From contig DAOTVZ010000140.1 in assembly GCA_034436045.1 (NCBI GenBank), positions 1 through 14,620 of the forward strand: a stretch of DNA of 14,620 nt, read 5' to 3'. Below the pieces are notes generated by a model that worked only from the letters and a program-made list of their open reading frames with translations, was not told where the DNA came from and did not search any database. The first letter of the stretch is position 1. Every line of letters starts with the position of its first letter. The stretch is from H111-94 sp034436045 (GTDB lineage: Bacteria; Chloroflexota; Ktedonobacteria; Ktedonobacterales; Ktedonobacteraceae). Below are positions 8,101 through 14,620 of this stretch, piece after piece. The translations under genes and the position numbers were made by a program.

Positions 8101-8420
8101 AGCTGACGGCGCAAGGCAAGCAGGTGAAGGAGAAATTGACGGCTATTGAAAGAGAACTGATTCAGCCGAAGGCGAAAGATCAGCTTGATACGCTAGATAT
8201 GCCGATCAAGCTCAATGCCAAGCTGATCGCGCTCTCCGGTGCGGTGTCAAGCGCGGATGCGGCTCCGACGCGCTCATCCTATCAGGTCTTCGATGCCCTC
8301 GTGCAGCGCCTTGAAACGCAATTTCAGCAATTGCGTGCAGTCATTGCTGATGATGTTGCCGCGTTCAACAAGCTCGTGCAAGAAGCCAATCTCCCGGCAC
8401 TTGTCCCGCCTGAGAATTGA
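5199..8420 (+). CDS. VPS10/sortilin-like Asp-box (BNR) beta-propeller protein
   Basis: This 1073-residue protein belongs to the family often labelled glycosyl hydrolase or WD40/YVTN/BNR-like. Ten Asp-box-like S/T-x-D-x-G-x-x-W/F repeats are visible, beginning at residues 68, 123, 174, 232, 282, 328, 514, 581, 634 and 678, which implies two consecutive propellers up to about residue 725. Family landmarks include the opening WRSLGPYRGGRV (32-43), HGDFHDLWIDP (342-352), QQDNST (404-409) and GGGESGYIA (430-438). A FlgD-like Ig domain follows (about 800-910), interrupted by a Lys/Glu-rich stretch at 831-850, then a helical, probably coiled-coil C-terminus (about 915-1060). The GTG start is forced by an in-frame stop at 5169 and has a weak ribosome site. 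No signal peptide or membrane helix is seen, whereas many relatives are exported. Enzyme activity is unproven; a binding or scaffold role is equally possible. It is far more GC-rich than the preceding gene (75% at 5281-5340). Confidence 0.85.
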   Translation: MSATHDADPQAAKTTQDGREDSLLPLYSSLEWRSLGPYRGGRVVAVAGDPQQAQVFYFGSTGGGVWKTIDGGTYWENISDGFFKRASVGAIAVAASDPNVIYVGMGETTIRGNVAHGDGVYKSTDAGKSWTHMGLAETRHIGKIRIHPQNPDLVYVAALGHAHGPNKERGIYRSRDGGKTWEHILFRDEDTGSHDLAMDPNNPRILYAAFWRARRLPHMLQSGGAGCGIYRSTDGGDTWTEITRKPGLPTGMLGKIGVAVSGAKPGRVWAIVEAEDGALFRSDDGGEHWQRLSEERDLRTRPWYYMHIYADPCDADTLWILNEKCFKSNDGGNTFFRVAAPHGDFHDLWIDPRDPQRIIMGHDGGASVTFNGAESWSSIYNQPTAEFYHVTTDTQVPYRIYGAQQDNSTISVPSRSVLGAITLADYDEIGGGESGYIAVRPDNPNIIYAGSYLGYLTRYDRRTGQVREISVWPESNLGEPAKDAKYRFQWTFPILLSPHDPGVLYVTGNHVFRSTDEGNSWEVISPDLTRNDESKLGPSGGPITQDNVGTEYYGTIFAFAESPLERGLFWAGSDDGLVHISRDGGQHWQNVTPPDLPEWALISIIEASSHDPATAYLAATRYKLDDFQPYLYKTHDYGQTWTKIVGGLAPDVFTRVIREDSTRRGLLYAGTETGVYVSFDDGERWHSLQLNLPVVPIHDLAIKDSDLIAATHGRSFWVIDDLTPLRLLSSSLRNADAYLFPPRPFVRFATSGGYGSPADWPKNYQHTGAFVVTYRQEERPTGEKVKKYLDAGQNPPDGVVVHYYFKEKPEGEVTLTFLDAQGNVIKTFSSEEKKDESKAGDKKKEKKEPRVAKEAGGNRFTWDTRYPGPTKIEYYEGIDDPSVGPRAVPGTYQVQLKVGKQSYSANFEIRKDPRVESTQEELQAQFDLLLKIRDKVSETNSALNTINSLRKQVDEWEQRAKGHALYEKLTAQGKQVKEKLTAIERELIQPKAKDQLDTLDMPIKLNAKLIALSGAVSSADAAPTRSSYQVFDALVQRLETQFQQLRAVIADDVAAFNKLVQEANLPALVPPEN

Positions 8421-8439
8421 TGCCCGTCTCTTCTAGAGA

Positions 8440-8480
8440 AGGTGTCCCTGCATCAGGCTGGGGACACCTCCTTTATTTAT
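8440..8480 (+). terminator. Intrinsic terminator between convergent genes
   Basis: AGGTGTCCC at 8440-8448 pairs perfectly with GGGACACCT at 8461-8469 around a 12-base loop, followed by CCTTTATTTATT. It lies 20 bases after the Asp-box protein stop and just before the methyltransferase stop at 8488. The T-rich tail serves the + strand; on the - strand the hairpin is followed only by TTCTCT, so it should work less well in that direction. Confidence 0.8.
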
Positions 8481-8487
8481 TAAGAAA

Positions 8488-9384
8488 CTACTGTTTTATG
8501 CTCCAAAGGTAGAGGACGGCGCTACGGTCGGAGCGGCGGTTGTTTTCGACAAGTGGTCGCATATGGCTGGTAAAGCGGGCAATTTCTTCATCGGTGAGCC
8601 GTTGTCGCAAAATCTCTTCCAGGGGTGGTGTCAATGGATTAAGAGCAGTTTTCAGGAAGGCTTGCCAGTTGGTAGGTGGAAGATTGAAACGACGCCCTAC
8701 GTCGGGGAAGATCGATATTTGAATCATGGCATAGACTTCGCTAAAACCTGCGTTCTCCACTGCTTGCAGCATGGCTCGTTCATTAAATTGCATGAGGGGC
8801 TTGAAAGCCTCGTTTAACGTAACCTTTAATTTGTCGGTAATATCCATGATAGGGGTGACATCGCAACCATAGAAGAGATTAGGGGGTTCGGGTTGCATCA
8901 GGTACGGAACTGGCTCGAAGAGCGAGATACGCCCGCCTGGTTTGAGGACACGCGCAAACTCTTGAAAGGCTTGCGGCTTATTCTGCACATAAACCAGGAC
9001 TGAGCGCATAGTAACGACATCAATAGATTGGCTGGGAATAGTCTCCAGGTGATCGGCTGATGCATAGACGAACTGGCAGCGATTGATGACGCCCATCTGT
9101 TGCGCCATCTGCTGGCAGTGGCGTAAGAGGTCCTGCGAAATATCGCTAAAGATCACTTTGCCGTGTTCTCCAACCTGTGACAATGCGCCGAAGGCGATCA
9201 GGCCATCGCCGCTACCAATATCCAGCACGGTATTACCGGCCTGGATGGCGGCATGCTGTAGAACTGCGTCGCGGATCTGGAAGAGCGGTTGCATCATCGC
9301 TTTCAAGAGTTCGGGGTCGCCGCCATGTCGTTGTTGTAAAATCCATTGTGCCCACTGATCCTGGGTCTGAGTTTGTGTTGCCAT
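8488..9384 (-). CDS. Class I SAM-dependent methyltransferase
   Basis: This 298-residue protein has the Rossmann-fold methyltransferase landmarks: motif I VLDIGSGDG at residues 53-61, which binds SAM; an acidic end of strand 2 at D81; the strand-4 region SIDVVTMRSVLVYV (about 120-133); and the post-motif LKPGGRISLFEP (147-158). About 140 further residues form a C-terminal part with AENAGF-like sequence (VENAGFSEV, 209-217). The family (Methyltransf_11/25, UbiE-like) methylates many small molecules, so the substrate is open. An AAGGAG ribosome site (9394-9399 on this strand) sits 9 bases before ATG 9384. The N-terminus is Gln/Thr-rich. It is divergent from kinase 1 across 289 bases and convergent with the Asp-box gene, so it is probably a single-gene unit. 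Upstream inverted repeats may regulate it. Confidence 0.85.
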   Translation of the reverse strand: MATQTQTQDQWAQWILQQRHGGDPELLKAMMQPLFQIRDAVLQHAAIQAGNTVLDIGSGDGLIAFGALSQVGEHGKVIFSDISQDLLRHCQQMAQQMGVINRCQFVYASADHLETIPSQSIDVVTMRSVLVYVQNKPQAFQEFARVLKPGGRISLFEPVPYLMQPEPPNLFYGCDVTPIMDITDKLKVTLNEAFKPLMQFNERAMLQAVENAGFSEVYAMIQISIFPDVGRRFNLPPTNWQAFLKTALNPLTPPLEEILRQRLTDEEIARFTSHMRPLVENNRRSDRSAVLYLWSIKQ

Positions 9385-9405
9385 ACATCCATTCTCCTTC
9401 GATTA

Positions 9406-9427
9406 GCACTACAAATTGTGTTAGTGC
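9406..9427. promoter_or_regulatory. Inverted repeat just upstream of the methyltransferase start
   Basis: GCACTA at 9406-9411 and TAGTGC at 9422-9427 are perfect 6-base arms with a 10-base AT-rich centre. The site begins 22 bases before the methyltransferase ATG, adjacent to its ribosome site, so it could be an operator or a small leader hairpin. No clear promoter for this gene was found in the same stretch. Confidence 0.35.
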
Positions 9428-9522
9428 AATAACTTTCCTTGCAAACCACGTTTGAGAGGCGGGCTATGTGTCGCAGCTATGGCGAGGATGATGGCATGGT
9501 GAGGAAAGAGCGGATTGCTAAG

Positions 9523-9540
9523 TAACTTTACGTAATGTTA
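9523..9540. promoter_or_regulatory. 18-base palindrome in the divergent spacer, candidate operator
   Basis: The site TAACTTTACGTAATGTTA matches its own reverse complement at 16 of 18 positions (one mismatched pair), centred on TACGTA. It lies 138 bases from the methyltransferase start and 65 bases upstream of the kinase 1 -35 box. This symmetry and placement are typical of a dimeric regulator site that could serve either or both genes. The binding protein is unknown. Confidence 0.45.
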
Positions 9541-9604
9541 TTCTGATGTAATACGAGTGGATATCATATCAAAAAGAAAAATATTGCAGCGTTATAATTT
9601 TAGA

Positions 9605-9634
9605 TTGACAGCAAGCAGATAAGATGTGTACTAT
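9605..9634 (+). promoter_or_regulatory. Sigma-A-type promoter of kinase 1
   Basis: A perfect TTGACA -35 at 9605-9610 and a TACTAT -10 at 9629-9634 are 18 bases apart. The upstream stretch 9571-9604 is AT-rich with A-tracts, like an UP element. Transcription would start near 9641, giving a leader of about 33 bases before ATG 9674. Confidence 0.65.
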
Positions 9635-9673
9635 GATGTTAGCAGGTAAGCCAGACGAAAGAGAGATAATTCT

Positions 9674-12067
9674 ATGAGTACATCACCACGACGTCTCGGA
9701 CGCTATGAGTTGCAAGAACTTCTAGGGCGCGGTGGCATGGCTGAGGTGTGGAGAGCGTTTGATGCTCAGCTACAACGCTCAGTAGCCATTAAAATCATGC
9801 GAGCCGATCTGCGTACTGATCCCGATTTTGTTACCCGTTTTATTCGTGAAGCGCGCGTGATCGCTGCTTTGCATCACCCAAATATTGTCCAAATCTATGA
9901 TTTTCACGTTACAGAAAGTGCGCAAGAGAGTAATTTGGAAACCGAGACGCTAGCCTATATGGTGATGGACTATGTCAAGGGGCAAACGCTGGCTCTGTAT
10001 CTACAACACACCTCGCGGCAAAAGCTATTTCCCGCGTCATCGGAGGTCGTGCATCTTTTTACTCCTATCAGTCTAGCGTTGGATTACGCGCATGGGCAGG
10101 GCATGATTCATCGTGACATCAAACCGGCTAATATCTTGTTGGATGCGCGTCACACGGAACGTAATCCGATGGGAGAACCGATCCTTTCAGATTTTGGTCT
10201 GGCGAAATTGCAGGGGGTGGCGGGCCAGACGATGACCGGTGGCATTTTGGGAACGCCTCTTTATATCTCGCCTGAGCAGGTACAAAATCGGCCTGTCAGC
10301 CCACGTACCGACCTCTATTCACTGGGCGTGGTTCTCTACGAAGTCTTTACCGGCGAGCCACCATTTCAGAGCGACAATGTAGCATCGATCATGATGAAGC
10401 ATCTCACGGAAGTACCCAGGGCACCACACCTCATCAATCCTGCGCTTCCGCTCGCGCTATCGGCGGTCTTGTTGAAGAGTATTGCGAAAGACCCGGAGCT
10501 GCGTTTCTCCAGTGCCGCCGCTATGACTGCTGCGATTGCCCAGGCTTTTGCTCTGCCAGTCCCGCCGGAGTTGCAACGCGCAGCAAGCGTGTATAGCGAT
10601 GCAGAGGCCACCATCCTGGTTTCGGGCGAGCAAGACAAGCGTCTCGCAAATCCCAGAACGCCTCTGCCTCTTGCCTCTTCCTCTGAAAATATGCCAGCCA
10701 GGTCAGCTCTGGAGAACGCACCAACAATGCGCGCTACTGCAAACGACAATCCGGCTGAACTGGTGGCTACCGATGAACCGGAGAGGATTACAGGTGCTGG
10801 TCACATGCCCATTGCCGGTGCAACGCCATTGCCTGTTTCATCTCCTGGCGTTATGCCATCAGCCCCCTCTCGGCCCAGAAAAAGTAACAGGCTTTATATG
10901 ATACTGGCGGTCGCCGTGATCTGTGTGCTGGTTGCCTCTGCATTGACCTCATTGCTCGTGTTCGCTCATCACGGCACGACGGCTCACGGTTCAACGGGCA
11001 CGGCAACTGCGGTGGTGAGTAATACGGTTGTGGGCCAGGCATTCTTTGTGAGTAGCGGGAAGGCAAGCGGTAATACCAATCAGGGGATGAACGATGAGTT
11101 TGAGATCGACCTGCATAATATCCCCAATCCCCCGGCGGGCAAGAGCTATTATGCATGGCTGTTACCGGCGGCGAGCGCCAGTGAGAGTCCTCCGGTTTTT
11201 CTGGGTCAGTTGCCTGTAAGCAATGGCAACGTGCATTTCGTTTACCAGGGCGATAGTCAACACACGAACCTGCTGGCCATTACCAGCCGTTTTCTGATTA
11301 CAGAGCAAGACGCTGGTCTCACGGTAGACGTGCCCCCGCCTGATACTACCACGTGGCGTTATTACGCAGTTTTGCCAGATACACCCGCCAAAGGGCAGAC
11401 GTATAGCCTGCTCGATCACCTGCGCCACCTGTTAGCGGCAGATCCAGAATTGGATAATATAGGCTTGCATGGGGGTGTGGCAAGTTGGGCCTATAAAAAC
11501 GTTCAAAAGGTGCAGAGCAAAGCCATGCTGGCTCAGGCCGATTGGCATAATGGGAATTTTACCGATTTACAAACGCAACTAGTGGTGATTCTGGACTACC
11601 TGGATGGCTCAGCCTCAGTGCAGCCGGATGTACCTGCGGGTACCCCGATTGAGGCTAATCCTCAAAACGTGCAGATTGGCTTATTACAGGTGAATACCAA
11701 TCCAAATGCACCGACCAGCTATCTCAATCATATCGACCTGCATCTGAACGGGGTGCTAACCTCGCCAGGGGCGACGAACTACCAGCGTCAGATTGCATCA
11801 AGCATTTATTCAGAGGTCAATAATCTGGATGGCTGGTTGCAACAGGTGCGTCATGATGCCGTGCAACTGGTGCAGATGAATGCCACACAACTGGCGCAAC
11901 AATCCTCACTGGCGTTGCTAAATGACATGGTGACTCAGGCAACTTATGCCTATACAGGTCAGGCCAATGCATCGAATCCAATCAATAGGGTCGGTATCCA
12001 GCAGATTTATGTGAATATCCAGAAGCTGGCAACGTTTGATGTCACTGCCTACAAACAGAGTTCTTAA
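9674..12067 (+). CDS. PknB-type Ser/Thr kinase with RskA-like extracytoplasmic module
   Basis: This 797-residue transmembrane kinase has an N-terminal Hanks-type domain (about 11-290). Key residues are all present: the glycine loop 18-25, K40, the helix-C E59, catalytic HRD 146-148 with K150 and N153, DFG 173-175, and SPE 199-201. Activation-loop T186 and T188 align with the autophosphorylated TxT pair of mycobacterial PknB. A Pro/Ala-rich linker (about 295-405) leads to one membrane helix at 407-430. Outside, residues of about 450-560 resemble the C-terminal domain of anti-sigma-K factors (RskA): NIPNPPAGKSYYAWLLP with a following LGQLP. The remainder to 797 is mostly helical and unrecognised. 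The start is supported by a GAAAGAGAG site. The protein probably senses an external cue and phosphorylates cytoplasmic targets. Kinase 2 follows after 119 bases. Confidence 0.9.
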   Translation: MSTSPRRLGRYELQELLGRGGMAEVWRAFDAQLQRSVAIKIMRADLRTDPDFVTRFIREARVIAALHHPNIVQIYDFHVTESAQESNLETETLAYMVMDYVKGQTLALYLQHTSRQKLFPASSEVVHLFTPISLALDYAHGQGMIHRDIKPANILLDARHTERNPMGEPILSDFGLAKLQGVAGQTMTGGILGTPLYISPEQVQNRPVSPRTDLYSLGVVLYEVFTGEPPFQSDNVASIMMKHLTEVPRAPHLINPALPLALSAVLLKSIAKDPELRFSSAAAMTAAIAQAFALPVPPELQRAASVYSDAEATILVSGEQDKRLANPRTPLPLASSSENMPARSALENAPTMRATANDNPAELVATDEPERITGAGHMPIAGATPLPVSSPGVMPSAPSRPRKSNRLYMILAVAVICVLVASALTSLLVFAHHGTTAHGSTGTATAVVSNTVVGQAFFVSSGKASGNTNQGMNDEFEIDLHNIPNPPAGKSYYAWLLPAASASESPPVFLGQLPVSNGNVHFVYQGDSQHTNLLAITSRFLITEQDAGLTVDVPPPDTTTWRYYAVLPDTPAKGQTYSLLDHLRHLLAADPELDNIGLHGGVASWAYKNVQKVQSKAMLAQADWHNGNFTDLQTQLVVILDYLDGSASVQPDVPAGTPIEANPQNVQIGLLQVNTNPNAPTSYLNHIDLHLNGVLTSPGATNYQRQIASSIYSEVNNLDGWLQQVRHDAVQLVQMNATQLAQQSSLALLNDMVTQATYAYTGQANASNPINRVGIQQIYVNIQKLATFDVTAYKQSS

Positions 12068-12078
12068 GTTTTTGCTTC

Positions 12079-12107
12079 TTGCTGAAAGCTTGTGGCTAGC
12101 ATACAAT
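12079..12107 (+). promoter_or_regulatory. Candidate promoter of kinase 2
   Basis: TTGCTG at 12079-12084 and TACAAT at 12102-12107 are spaced by exactly 17 bases. Transcription would start near 12114, about 73 bases before ATG 12187. The spacer shows no strong terminator; only a T-run flanked by AGGC and GCCT (about 12157-12170) is seen, so read-through from kinase 1 is also possible. Confidence 0.5.
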
Positions 12108-12186
12108 ACAGTGCAGGGAAGAGGTTCATCTGGAATGCTCCTCACCACTCATTAAAGGCTTTTTTTGCCTGGAAGCGAGTAAGCGT

Positions 12187-14199
12187 ATGAGTCTCGATAG
12201 TCACATGCAACTTAGTGGGAAGACGCTGGGTACCTGTACACTGCAAACCTTGCTAGGGCGTGGTGGCATGGGGGCGGTGTATATTGCTATACAGCAGCGC
12301 CCGCGACGAACTGTAGCTGTGAAAGTATTGTTGCCGGAATTATCGCAAGATACTGCAAGATACAATGAATTTCTGAGCCGTTTTCGTCGCGAAGCCGATG
12401 CCATTGCTATGCTGGATCATGTCAATATTATGCCCATTTACGAATATGGTGAACAGGATCAGCTAGCTTATCTTGTTATGCCCTATGTGACGGGGGGGAC
12501 GTTGCGCGATGTCATCGCCAGGCGCGGGAAGCTGCCGTTGAATGAAGCTATCGTTATCGTCGAGCAGATTGCTTCCGCGCTGGATTATGCGCATCAACAT
12601 GGCATTATCCACCGCGACCTTAAGCCGGGCAACATCCTTTTTCACGCCGATGGCCGCTTGCTCTTAACCGATTTTGGCATTGCGAAGGTGCTTGGTGGAG
12701 TGGTGGATGGCACTGCGCCCGCTATGCAAACGCTGACTACGACAGGCACAATTATTGGCACACCTGAGTATCTTTCGCCTGAGCAGGCCGCCGGCACACC
12801 AATAGATAAACGCGCTGATATTTACTCGCTGGGCGTTGTCTTATATCAACTGCTAACGGGCCACGTGCCATTTAGCGGCTCAACTCCTGTCGCTGTGGCC
12901 ATTAAACACGCGATGGAGTCGCCTCCCCCGCTGAAGAGCTTTCATGTGGATGTCCCTCCGGCTGTCGAGCAAGTGATTATGAAGGCTCTGGCGAAGCAGC
13001 CGGAGCAGCGCTACGAAACGGCGGGCGAATTTGCGCGCGCATTGCGCAATGCCGCCTCCACAGGTGCTACGCTGCTGGCCTCGCAAACTTCCCTGTCTGC
13101 GGCGAATACTGTCATAGCGAGTGATACCATCGGTGAACAATCGCTCAAAATAAGTGGCGAACAGACAGTTGTAGCTCCAGAGAGCGCCGGTACCGGTCAG
13201 CCAGGTTCGCAAGCCACGCCTCCTATTGTACAGATTGCTGCTGCCCCTACTGTCATGATGGGGCAACAGGCGGAGATGACCGGAGCGACGCCCGCCGACA
13301 AGCAGGCGATGTCTGAACGGCGATCTCCTGCCATGACATCACCACATGAACTGGCGACGGTTGCTATTATTTCTCCACCGCAGCAGTCAAGAAATCGCTT
13401 GCCGCTCTGGCTCGCATTGGTGAGTGTCGTGCTGGTCGTTGTACTCGTCTCCGGTGGCATCGTGTTGTACCTGCATCAGTCGCCGTCGAGCAGATCAACA
13501 GGTCTGTCCGCCGGTCAGAGTGTATCAACCACGGTGCCAGGGACAAAGGCAACTCCGAAAGTGACCGTGCAGCCAACGACAGCCGCGACGGCGGTGCCAG
13601 CGAATTTGCCCCCAGCCGCTACTACCTATGCCGGGGCGGTGATTTATGGCGACCAGCAGCCAATATGTACCGCACCGCAGAGTCCTCAACTGTGGACAAC
13701 CAACTCCGCCGTGCAACTTACATGCAATACCGATGGTAGTACGCTGATGACGAACAGCCAATCGGCGCTGCAAAGCATATTTCTAAAGAACCTTCCAGAT
13801 GGCACTCCTTTACCGCAGAACTATGTTATTCAGGTACAGGCAGAACTCCCCTCAACGGGGAGCGGTGGCTTTGCTATCTTTTTCCATACGCAGGTGAATC
13901 CTAATCCTTACAATGGCTACCTGTTCGACATTCAGCCTTCCGGTGCCTGGGCGGGCTATAGCCTGGACGCGGGACAGGAAACCGTCCTGCATAGTGACCA
14001 GGGGATAGCGCTCAGTGCCACTAGTTTTACCACCATCGATGTCGTTGTAAGCGGTGATCAATATATGATCTTTTTTAACGGTCACCACTATGGTGGCATT
14101 CAAAGTAACGCCTATACCGGTGGCACCGTTGGCCTCGGCGTGGATGGCAATGCCCAGATCATTTTGAAGAATTTCGTCATCTATGCGTATCAAGGCTAA
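12187..14199 (+). CDS. PknB-type Ser/Thr kinase with concanavalin-like sensor domain
   Basis: This 670-residue transmembrane kinase has a complete catalytic domain (about 15-290): glycine loop 24-31, K46, E69, HRD 142-144 with K146 and N149, DFG 162-164, SPE 198-200. T184 and T186 match the PknB activation-loop TxT. A Ser/Thr/Ala-rich linker precedes one membrane helix at 406-429, followed by a low-complexity Thr/Pro stalk (about 431-478). The outer domain (about 480-669) is beta-rich and looks like a laminin-G/concanavalin fold as in DUF1080-type proteins, with FAIFFHT (562-568) and a final strand KNFVIY. C494 and C513 could form a disulfide. Carbohydrate or polymer binding is a fair guess for this fold. 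The ATG has a weak ribosome site; ATG 12205 is a less likely alternative. It differs from kinase 1 only outside the membrane in kind, so the pair may report distinct signals to shared targets. Confidence 0.9.
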   Translation: MSLDSHMQLSGKTLGTCTLQTLLGRGGMGAVYIAIQQRPRRTVAVKVLLPELSQDTARYNEFLSRFRREADAIAMLDHVNIMPIYEYGEQDQLAYLVMPYVTGGTLRDVIARRGKLPLNEAIVIVEQIASALDYAHQHGIIHRDLKPGNILFHADGRLLLTDFGIAKVLGGVVDGTAPAMQTLTTTGTIIGTPEYLSPEQAAGTPIDKRADIYSLGVVLYQLLTGHVPFSGSTPVAVAIKHAMESPPPLKSFHVDVPPAVEQVIMKALAKQPEQRYETAGEFARALRNAASTGATLLASQTSLSAANTVIASDTIGEQSLKISGEQTVVAPESAGTGQPGSQATPPIVQIAAAPTVMMGQQAEMTGATPADKQAMSERRSPAMTSPHELATVAIISPPQQSRNRLPLWLALVSVVLVVVLVSGGIVLYLHQSPSSRSTGLSAGQSVSTTVPGTKATPKVTVQPTTAATAVPANLPPAATTYAGAVIYGDQQPICTAPQSPQLWTTNSAVQLTCNTDGSTLMTNSQSALQSIFLKNLPDGTPLPQNYVIQVQAELPSTGSGGFAIFFHTQVNPNPYNGYLFDIQPSGAWAGYSLDAGQETVLHSDQGIALSATSFTTIDVVVSGDQYMIFFNGHHYGGIQSNAYTGGTVGLGVDGNAQIILKNFVIYAYQG

Positions 14200-14212
14200 C
14201 GCACTACCTTTG

Positions 14213-14620
14213 CTATCTTCGCTTATTAGCGATGAGCCAAATGCCGTGTTTCGGTCGCATGGTGATGGATGGCACAAGCTCTAGTGGATCGGTGGTAGCC
14301 AGCGTGAAGTGCCATTGCTGAGCCAGAGTGGCGAGTGCGAGACGTGCTTCCACCAGCGCGAAGTTGTTGCCGATACAGAGTCGTTGCCCGCCGCCGAAGG
14401 GAAAATAGGCGAAGCGCGTGGGGTGTTTTGCCGCTTGATGCCAGCGTTCGGGTCGAAAGATCTCCGGTTCCTCGTAGAAGCGCGCGTCACGCTGCACTAC
14501 CCAGGGTGAGAGCAGCACGACGGTCTTAGGCGCGATGGGATAGCCAGCGATCTCATCGGCCTGCGCGCAGTCGCGGAAGATACCCCAGACGGGCGGGTAG
14601 AGACGCAATGCCTCAACGAC
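14213..14620 (-). CDS. Cytochrome P450, C-terminal part (5' end outside the window)
   Basis: The frame stays open to the window edge and ends in TAG at 14213-14215. The 135 visible residues run from helix K to the C-terminus. The helix K ExxR motif is seen as EALR at 14603-14614, followed by LYPPVWG. The PERF-like segment reads FRPERW, and the haem-binding loop FGGGQRLCIG contains the axial Cys ligand (codon at 14375-14377). ETLRLYPP and FGGGxRxCxG style resembles the CYP102/CYP4-like branch of class II-type soluble P450s. The enzyme is a haem monooxygenase; substrate and redox partner lie outside what can be seen. Its stop is only 13 bases from the kinase 2 stop, in convergent orientation, with no obvious terminator between them. 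Confidence 0.92.
   Translation of the reverse strand, partial: VVEALRLYPPVWGIFRDCAQADEIAGYPIAPKTVVLLSPWVVQRDARFYEEPEIFRPERWHQAAKHPTRFAYFPFGGGQRLCIGNNFALVEARLALATLAQQWHFTLATTDPLELVPSITMRPKHGIWLIANKRR

Noticed and set aside
12151..12175. Terminator after kinase 1
   Set aside because: The T-run lies inside the loop of a 4-base AGGC/GCCT stem rather than after a stem, so it does not fit an intrinsic terminator.
13852..14277. 141-codon - strand frame across the kinase 2 / P450 junction
   Set aside because: It covers the coding ends of two well-supported genes in other frames and shows no motif.

Overview
The window looks like a piece of a Chloroflexota genome, most likely of the class Ktedonobacteria. 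The main reasons are two tandem PknB-type serine/threonine kinases carrying different extracytoplasmic domains, a large cytoplasm-style Asp-box propeller protein, mid-range G+C with wide local swings, and roomy intergenic spacers with repeat-like hairpins. The lineage is an inference from protein style; no marker gene such as rRNA is present.

Left part (1-5036, all + strand) is a cell-surface or glycan block. It starts with the 3' end of a membrane protein, followed by a GT39/PMT-like polytopic glycosyltransferase. A 302-base spacer follows, holding a hairpin, repeat-like sequence and a candidate promoter. Next comes a tight three-gene operon: a radical SAM protein with a reduced SPASM-type cysteine set, a small single-pass membrane protein, and a membrane-anchored clan GH-A-like glycoside hydrolase. 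The hydrolase gene is clearly more AT-rich than its neighbours. Polymer assembly or modification at the membrane plus a radical enzyme and an extracellular glycosidase is the most interesting unassigned gene set here.

Middle part (5037-9384): a 1073-residue VPS10/sortilin-like Asp-box protein without a visible signal peptide (+ strand) converges on a class I SAM-dependent methyltransferase (- strand). A clear hairpin terminator lies between them.

Right part (9385-14620): a divergent spacer holds a near-perfect 18-base palindrome, a second inverted repeat and a good sigma-A-type promoter. It leads to kinase 1, which has a kinase domain, one TM helix, an RskA-like (anti-sigma-K-like) module and a helical C-terminus. 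Kinase 2 follows with its own promoter; it has a kinase domain, one TM helix and a concanavalin-like beta domain. Kinase 2 converges, with only 13 bases between stop codons, on the 3' end of a cytochrome P450 (- strand) that runs off the window.

No tRNA, rRNA, CRISPR array, insertion sequence or phage gene was seen. Nothing here is a proven new system. The best leads are the radical SAM/small membrane protein/glycosidase operon and the RskA-like sensor fused to a kinase.
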